From contig JAJETZ010000001.1 in the NCBI GenBank assembly GCA_029784595.1, positions 353,350 through 417,349 on the forward strand: a stretch of 64,000 nucleotides of DNA. The letters are read 5' to 3'. The translations under genes and the position numbers were made by a program. Source of the DNA: Wolbachia endosymbiont of Meromenopon meropis. Its GTDB lineage: Bacteria; Pseudomonadota; Alphaproteobacteria; Rickettsiales; Anaplasmataceae. The notes under the pieces were generated by a model that saw nothing but the letters and a program-made list of their open reading frames with translations, was not told where the DNA came from and did no database searches. Shown one piece after another: positions 61,133 to 64,000 of the stretch. Each line of letters starts with the position of its first letter. Position 1 is the first letter of the stretch.

Positions 61133-61654
61133 TTATTTTTTAGAACCACAATAATTTAATATTCTCACAAGTCTCATAAAAGGCGAATTAATAGATAATG
61201 TCAATCTAACAACGATATTATACGATATTAAATGCATAATTTTGACACGTAACTCACTCAGAGAAGGCAATTTGGCCAATTTATTAACATCTTCCAATGT
61301 AAGTAATTGATTTAAATAGGCTGCACAAATTACAGACATCTTTTTTTTATTAGCATCTACAAAGTCAATTATTAATTTCGCAGCGTTCATTGTACCATTA
61401 GAATATATAATGGCAACAGGACCAGAAAATCTATCTAATAGATATGCAAATCTGCCGCCAATTCTCTTCAGAGCCAAACGTGCTAGAGTATTTTTAACCA
61501 CTAACATACCGCTTGCTGTAGCTTTCAGACCATTCCTGAGAGTCAATGAATCACTAGCATTTATAGACTTAAAATTTACCAATATCAAAAAATCATTACT
61601 CATAAAGACATTCATTATCTCATTTATAAGATTATCCTTACCTTTACGCTTCAC
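61133..61654 (-). CDS. rplJ: 50S ribosomal protein L10
   Basis: L10 anchors the L7/L12 dimers to the large subunit. The 173 residues begin with KRKGKDNLINEIMNVFMSND and contain VVKNTLARLALK and the FSGPVAIIYSNG motif typical of L10. The C-terminal helices are the L12-binding part. It lies 11 bases behind rplA. Confidence 0.94.
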   Translation of the reverse strand: MKRKGKDNLINEIMNVFMSNDFLILVNFKSINASDSLTLRNGLKATASGMLVVKNTLARLALKRIGGRFAYLLDRFSGPVAIIYSNGTMNAAKLIIDFVDANKKKMSVICAAYLNQLLTLEDVNKLAKLPSLSELRVKIMHLISYNIVVRLTLSINSPFMRLVRILNYCGSKK

Positions 61655-61665
61655 AGCACTATTAC

Positions 61666-62322
61666 CTAAATTACATCCTCTAACTTACTTATCTTGTAAG
61701 CCTTACCCATAGTTGAACTCAGAAATACACTTCTAAAGTATAATCCTCTAAAAGAAATCGGCTTACTGCTCTTAATAGCTTTAAGAAAAGCCTTTAAATT
61801 TTCTAGCAAATCATCAATAGTGAACCTAACATTTCCTAATTTGCCATGAATAATACCACCTTTATCTGTCCTAAATTTTATTTGACCGGACTTAATTGTT
61901 CTAACAGTCTCTGCAACTTTAGAAGTTACCGTACCAAATTTAGGATTAGGCATCAAGCCCTTGGTACCCAATACTCTCGCAATAGTAGTAATTCTTGTCA
62001 TGAAATCAGGAGTAGTAACGCACCAATCAACATCTAATCTTTTACCCATTTTTATTTCTTCAACTAACTCATCTCCTCCTACGATATCAGCGCCAGCTTT
62101 TTCAGCTTCTAAAAAGTGCTTATCTTGAGAAAAAACAGCCACTCTGATACACTTTCCAATGCCTCTAGGTAAAACTACTATACCGCGTATCTGCTCCTCA
62201 GATTTACGTGTATCTACACCTAAATTAACCGCAACATCAATTGACTCGTCAAACTGTGCCGAAGCAGACTGAATAACCCTCTCCAAACATTCTTTGGAAT
62301 GACCGTCATACAGAACACTCAT
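61666..62322 (-). CDS. rplA: 50S ribosomal protein L1
   Basis: L1 forms the mobile stalk near the E site and in many bacteria represses its own operon by binding the rplK leader. The 218 residues contain [30 protein letters not shown], the conserved [13 protein letters not shown], and [20 protein letters not shown]. It lies 6 bases behind rplK. Confidence 0.96.
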   Translation of the reverse strand: MSVLYDGHSKECLERVIQSASAQFDESIDVAVNLGVDTRKSEEQIRGIVVLPRGIGKCIRVAVFSQDKHFLEAEKAGADIVGGDELVEEIKMGKRLDVDWCVTTPDFMTRITTIARVLGTKGLMPNPKFGTVTSKVAETVRTIKSGQIKFRTDKGGIIHGKLGNVRFTIDDLLENLKAFLKAIKSSKPISFRGLYFRSVFLSSTMGKAYKISKLEDVI

Positions 62323-62328
62323 AATTAT

Positions 62329-62769
62329 CTAACCTTCTATAATTTCTATACCCATAGATCTTGCAGTTCCGATAACCATTCTCGCTGCCGAAGTCTCATT
62401 ATCCACGCCCATGTCAATCATTTTACACCTTGCAATGTCAGTTATAACAGACATAGGCAGCTTTGCCAAGAATTCTTTGCCAGGATTACCGGAACCTTTT
62501 ACTAATTTAGCTTCTCGCTTCAGTAAATAAGCAACAGGAGGGCCAATAATAGTGAAATCGTAAGATCGATCATCTCTTATGAAGATTCGTACCGTTACCA
62601 AATCACCCACCTTATAGTTAGAATTAAACTCACCAGTCGCTCTATTGAAAGCTTCGCAGAATTTAGGAATTTGTATACCACGTGGACCAAGAACCGAAGC
62701 AATTTTTGGCCCTGGCGTTGCTCTTCCTGCTTCAATTAGCAAGTTGATTTTGGCAACCAAAACATTCAT
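62329..62769 (-). CDS. rplK: 50S ribosomal protein L11
   Basis: L11 is part of the GTPase-associated centre. The 146 residues have AKINLLIEAGRATPGPKIASVLGPRG at the N-terminus, with the proline-rich switch, and KTPP-like PPVAYLLKREAKL and the C-terminal rRNA-binding TARSMGIEI. ATG 62769 is preferred over TTG 62775, which would overlap the nusG stop. It starts 2 bases after nusG. Confidence 0.95.
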   Translation of the reverse strand: MNVLVAKINLLIEAGRATPGPKIASVLGPRGIQIPKFCEAFNRATGEFNSNYKVGDLVTVRIFIRDDRSYDFTIIGPPVAYLLKREAKLVKGSGNPGKEFLAKLPMSVITDIARCKMIDMGVDNETSAARMVIGTARSMGIEIIEG

Positions 62770-62771
62770 AA

Positions 62772-63602
62772 TCAATCCTCTATTTTTTCTACCTGAGCTA
62801 AATCTAATTCTATTACTGTTGGCTTACCTAAGATTGACACTTCTACATTAATGATTTTTTTCTCATCATTAATCATATCTACCTTACCAGTAAAACTTTG
62901 AAAAAGACCATCATTAATTCTCACTCTTTCTCCTTTTTCATAACCATGACTCAATTTTCTTGTCTCTTGAGCACTATAAAGTGCATTACACATTAAATAA
63001 ATTTCATCATTTAAAATTACCCTTGGAGCATTATCATCCTTTAAAAATCCATAAACTTTAAGGGATTTTGGTATGTTATTAACAAAACTAAATACCTCAT
63101 CACATAAATTTATGCATAAAAAAACATAACCTGGAAAACACTTTTTTCGTGCAACAGTTTTTTTAGACTTTAATTTCGCCTCGTCTGGCTCTTCATATGG
63201 AATAAATACTTGCTTAAAATAATCATTAACTCTCAATCTTACAGAATTTTCCAATATATGTTGACGCACTTTTTCTTCATAATTAGAAGCGACTCTCAAG
63301 ATATACCATTTGTATTTATCAAATTCCCTACGCTTTAAACTCATCTCATCGTCCAAAACCACTGTAAAATTACCAGTCTCATCATCACAAAATCCAGGCA
63401 TTTGATTCAAAATACTTTTACTTTCATCACATAGATACATACATATATATATGTCGCACGATCTATTCAAATCAGACCTTGAATTACCTACTGACTGATA
63501 CGGAATGAATACTTCCTTAAAATAGGAAGCACGATTTGTCAAATCACGTGCGTACCTTTCATACCCATAATTAACTCTTACGACGTACCACTTATATTCC
63601 AT
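62772..63602 (-). CDS. nusG: Transcription elongation factor NusG with a duplicated NGN domain
   Basis: NusG binds RNA polymerase through its NGN domain and couples it to Rho or the ribosome through its KOW domain. Most NusG proteins have about 180 residues; this one has 276. Residues 97-200 form a normal NGN domain (KWYILRVASNYEEKV, FKQVFIPYEEP, KCFPGYVFLCI), and 221-250 a KOW domain (YEKGERVRINDGLFQSFTGKV). Residues 4-86 form a second, shorter NGN-like domain (KWYVVRVNYGYERYA, FKEVFIPYQS, CDIYICMYLCD) that lacks the FPGYV motif. The two copies align through most of their length. The ATG at 63602 overlaps the secE end by 11 bases. The operon position makes it the main NusG. Confidence 0.94.
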   Translation of the reverse strand: MEYKWYVVRVNYGYERYARDLTNRASYFKEVFIPYQSVGNSRSDLNRSCDIYICMYLCDESKSILNQMPGFCDDETGNFTVVLDDEMSLKRREFDKYKWYILRVASNYEEKVRQHILENSVRLRVNDYFKQVFIPYEEPDEAKLKSKKTVARKKCFPGYVFLCINLCDEVFSFVNNIPKSLKVYGFLKDDNAPRVILNDEIYLMCNALYSAQETRKLSHGYEKGERVRINDGLFQSFTGKVDMINDEKKIINVEVSILGKPTVIELDLAQVEKIED

Positions 63603-63792
63603 AAATAACTCTAAATAAAGCCTTAATCAAACAAAGAGAGGTAAAATCGACCAAATGAAAAAAAACTGAAAAACACAATATAACAACCGCTACAACAAAC
63701 AAAGAAGACAAAACTTCCTGGTTCTTTACCCAGGCAACTTTTCGCATTTCTTGTTTAATATCAGAAAAAAATAAACTCAAAGCTCTAAACAC
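63592..63792 (-). CDS. secE: Preprotein translocase subunit SecE
   Basis: The small SecYEG subunit, with a single membrane segment (SSLFVVAVVILCFSVFF) after the conserved amphipathic piece FFSDIKQEMRKVAWVKNQEV (the KVxWP-type motif, here KVAWV). No ATG exists before the conserved region. The frame runs into tRNA-Trp. GTG 63792, ten bases after GGGGT, gives 66 residues, the usual size; TTG 63828 and GTG 63813 are alternatives. The order tRNA-Trp - secE - nusG is conserved. Confidence 0.88.
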   Translation of the reverse strand: MFRALSLFFSDIKQEMRKVAWVKNQEVLSSLFVVAVVILCFSVFFHLVDFTSLCLIKALFRVIYGI

Positions 63793-63834
63793 TTTTAACG
63801 TACCCCAACGCACATAACAAAAGTACAAAACACG

Positions 63835-63907
63835 CAGGAGCGATAGGAATCGAACCCACAACCTCTGGTTTTGGAGACCAGCGCTCTACCAATTAAGCTA
63901 CACTCCT
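63835..63907 (-). tRNA. tRNA-Trp (CCA)
   Basis: Minus strand: acceptor AGGAGTG/CGCTCCT, D-arm AGCTTAATTGGTAGAGC, anticodon stem CTGGT/ACCAG with loop CTCCAAA (anticodon CCA), T-arm TTGTGGGTTCGATTCCTA. Discriminator G. It stands between tuf and secE, as in many bacteria. Confidence 0.96.
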
Positions 63908-63945
63908 ATAATTGAAACTTCCCTTTCTTTAATCTTCTCGGTGTA

Positions 63946-64000
63946 TTACTCCAAAATTTCAGAAACAATACCAGAACCAACAGTTTTACCACCCTCTCTT
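63946..64000 (-). CDS. tuf: Elongation factor Tu, C-terminal end only
   Basis: The last 18 codons of a minus-strand gene running off the right edge: REGGKTVGSGIVSEILE and stop TAA (63946-63948). This matches the strongly conserved end of EF-Tu (REGGRTVGAGVV). It heads the visible operon, before tRNA-Trp, as tuf commonly does. Confidence 0.93.
   Translation of the reverse strand, partial: REGGKTVGSGIVSEILE

Overview
The window is a very AT-rich, gene-poor stretch of an alphaproteobacterium of the order Rickettsiales, most likely family Anaplasmataceae (the Wolbachia/Ehrlichia/Anaplasma group). The evidence is a single-copy housekeeping gene set scattered singly or in pairs, atpG away from other ATP synthase genes, a large porin-like outer membrane protein with a coiled-coil N-terminus, and RNA polymerase beta and beta' fused into one protein. 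That fusion is the classic Wolbachia arrangement. The base composition and the very long gaps look more extreme than the Wolbachia genomes I know, so I do not assign a genus.

Layout. 1-22,500: 3' end of rpoD, rsmE, a zinc-type CDF exporter next to tRNA-Val, tktA divergent from rpsD plus tRNA-Leu, an exonuclease overlapping era, a truncated iron-sulfur/NAD-binding oxidoreductase beside tRNA-Ser, and a 642-residue outer membrane protein followed by a 5.4-kb gap. 22,500-41,900: tsaB, gpmI, fabD, rpmE-nadK, pyrB, atpG-tldE, a cold-shock gene and a DEAD-box helicase, ftsW-ubiE and a Bcr/CflA-type MFS exporter. 41,900-52,200: sucA and ubiD, isolated by gaps of 2.4-3.4 kb. 52,167-64,000: a compact minus-strand expression operon, tuf - tRNA-Trp - secE - nusG - rplK - rplA - rplJ - rplL - rpoBC.

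The genes cover translation (rpsD, rpmE, four other ribosomal proteins, tuf, era, rsmE, tsaB, four tRNAs), transcription (rpoD, rpoBC, nusG), central carbon metabolism (tktA, gpmI, sucA), quinone synthesis (ubiD, ubiE), pyrimidine, NADP and fatty-acid synthesis (pyrB, nadK, fabD), division (ftsW) and envelope transport (CDF, MFS, porin, secE). No transposase, phage, CRISPR or secretion cluster is visible.

By my own sum, recognisable protein genes cover about 57% of the window and under half of its first 52 kb. Some gaps hold coding-like fragments, the clearest being a frameshifted ankyrin-repeat unit near 44,730-44,815. This suggests gene decay without deletion. The most unusual intact features are the fused rpoBC gene, a NusG with two NGN domains in tandem, and the truncated oxidoreductase.
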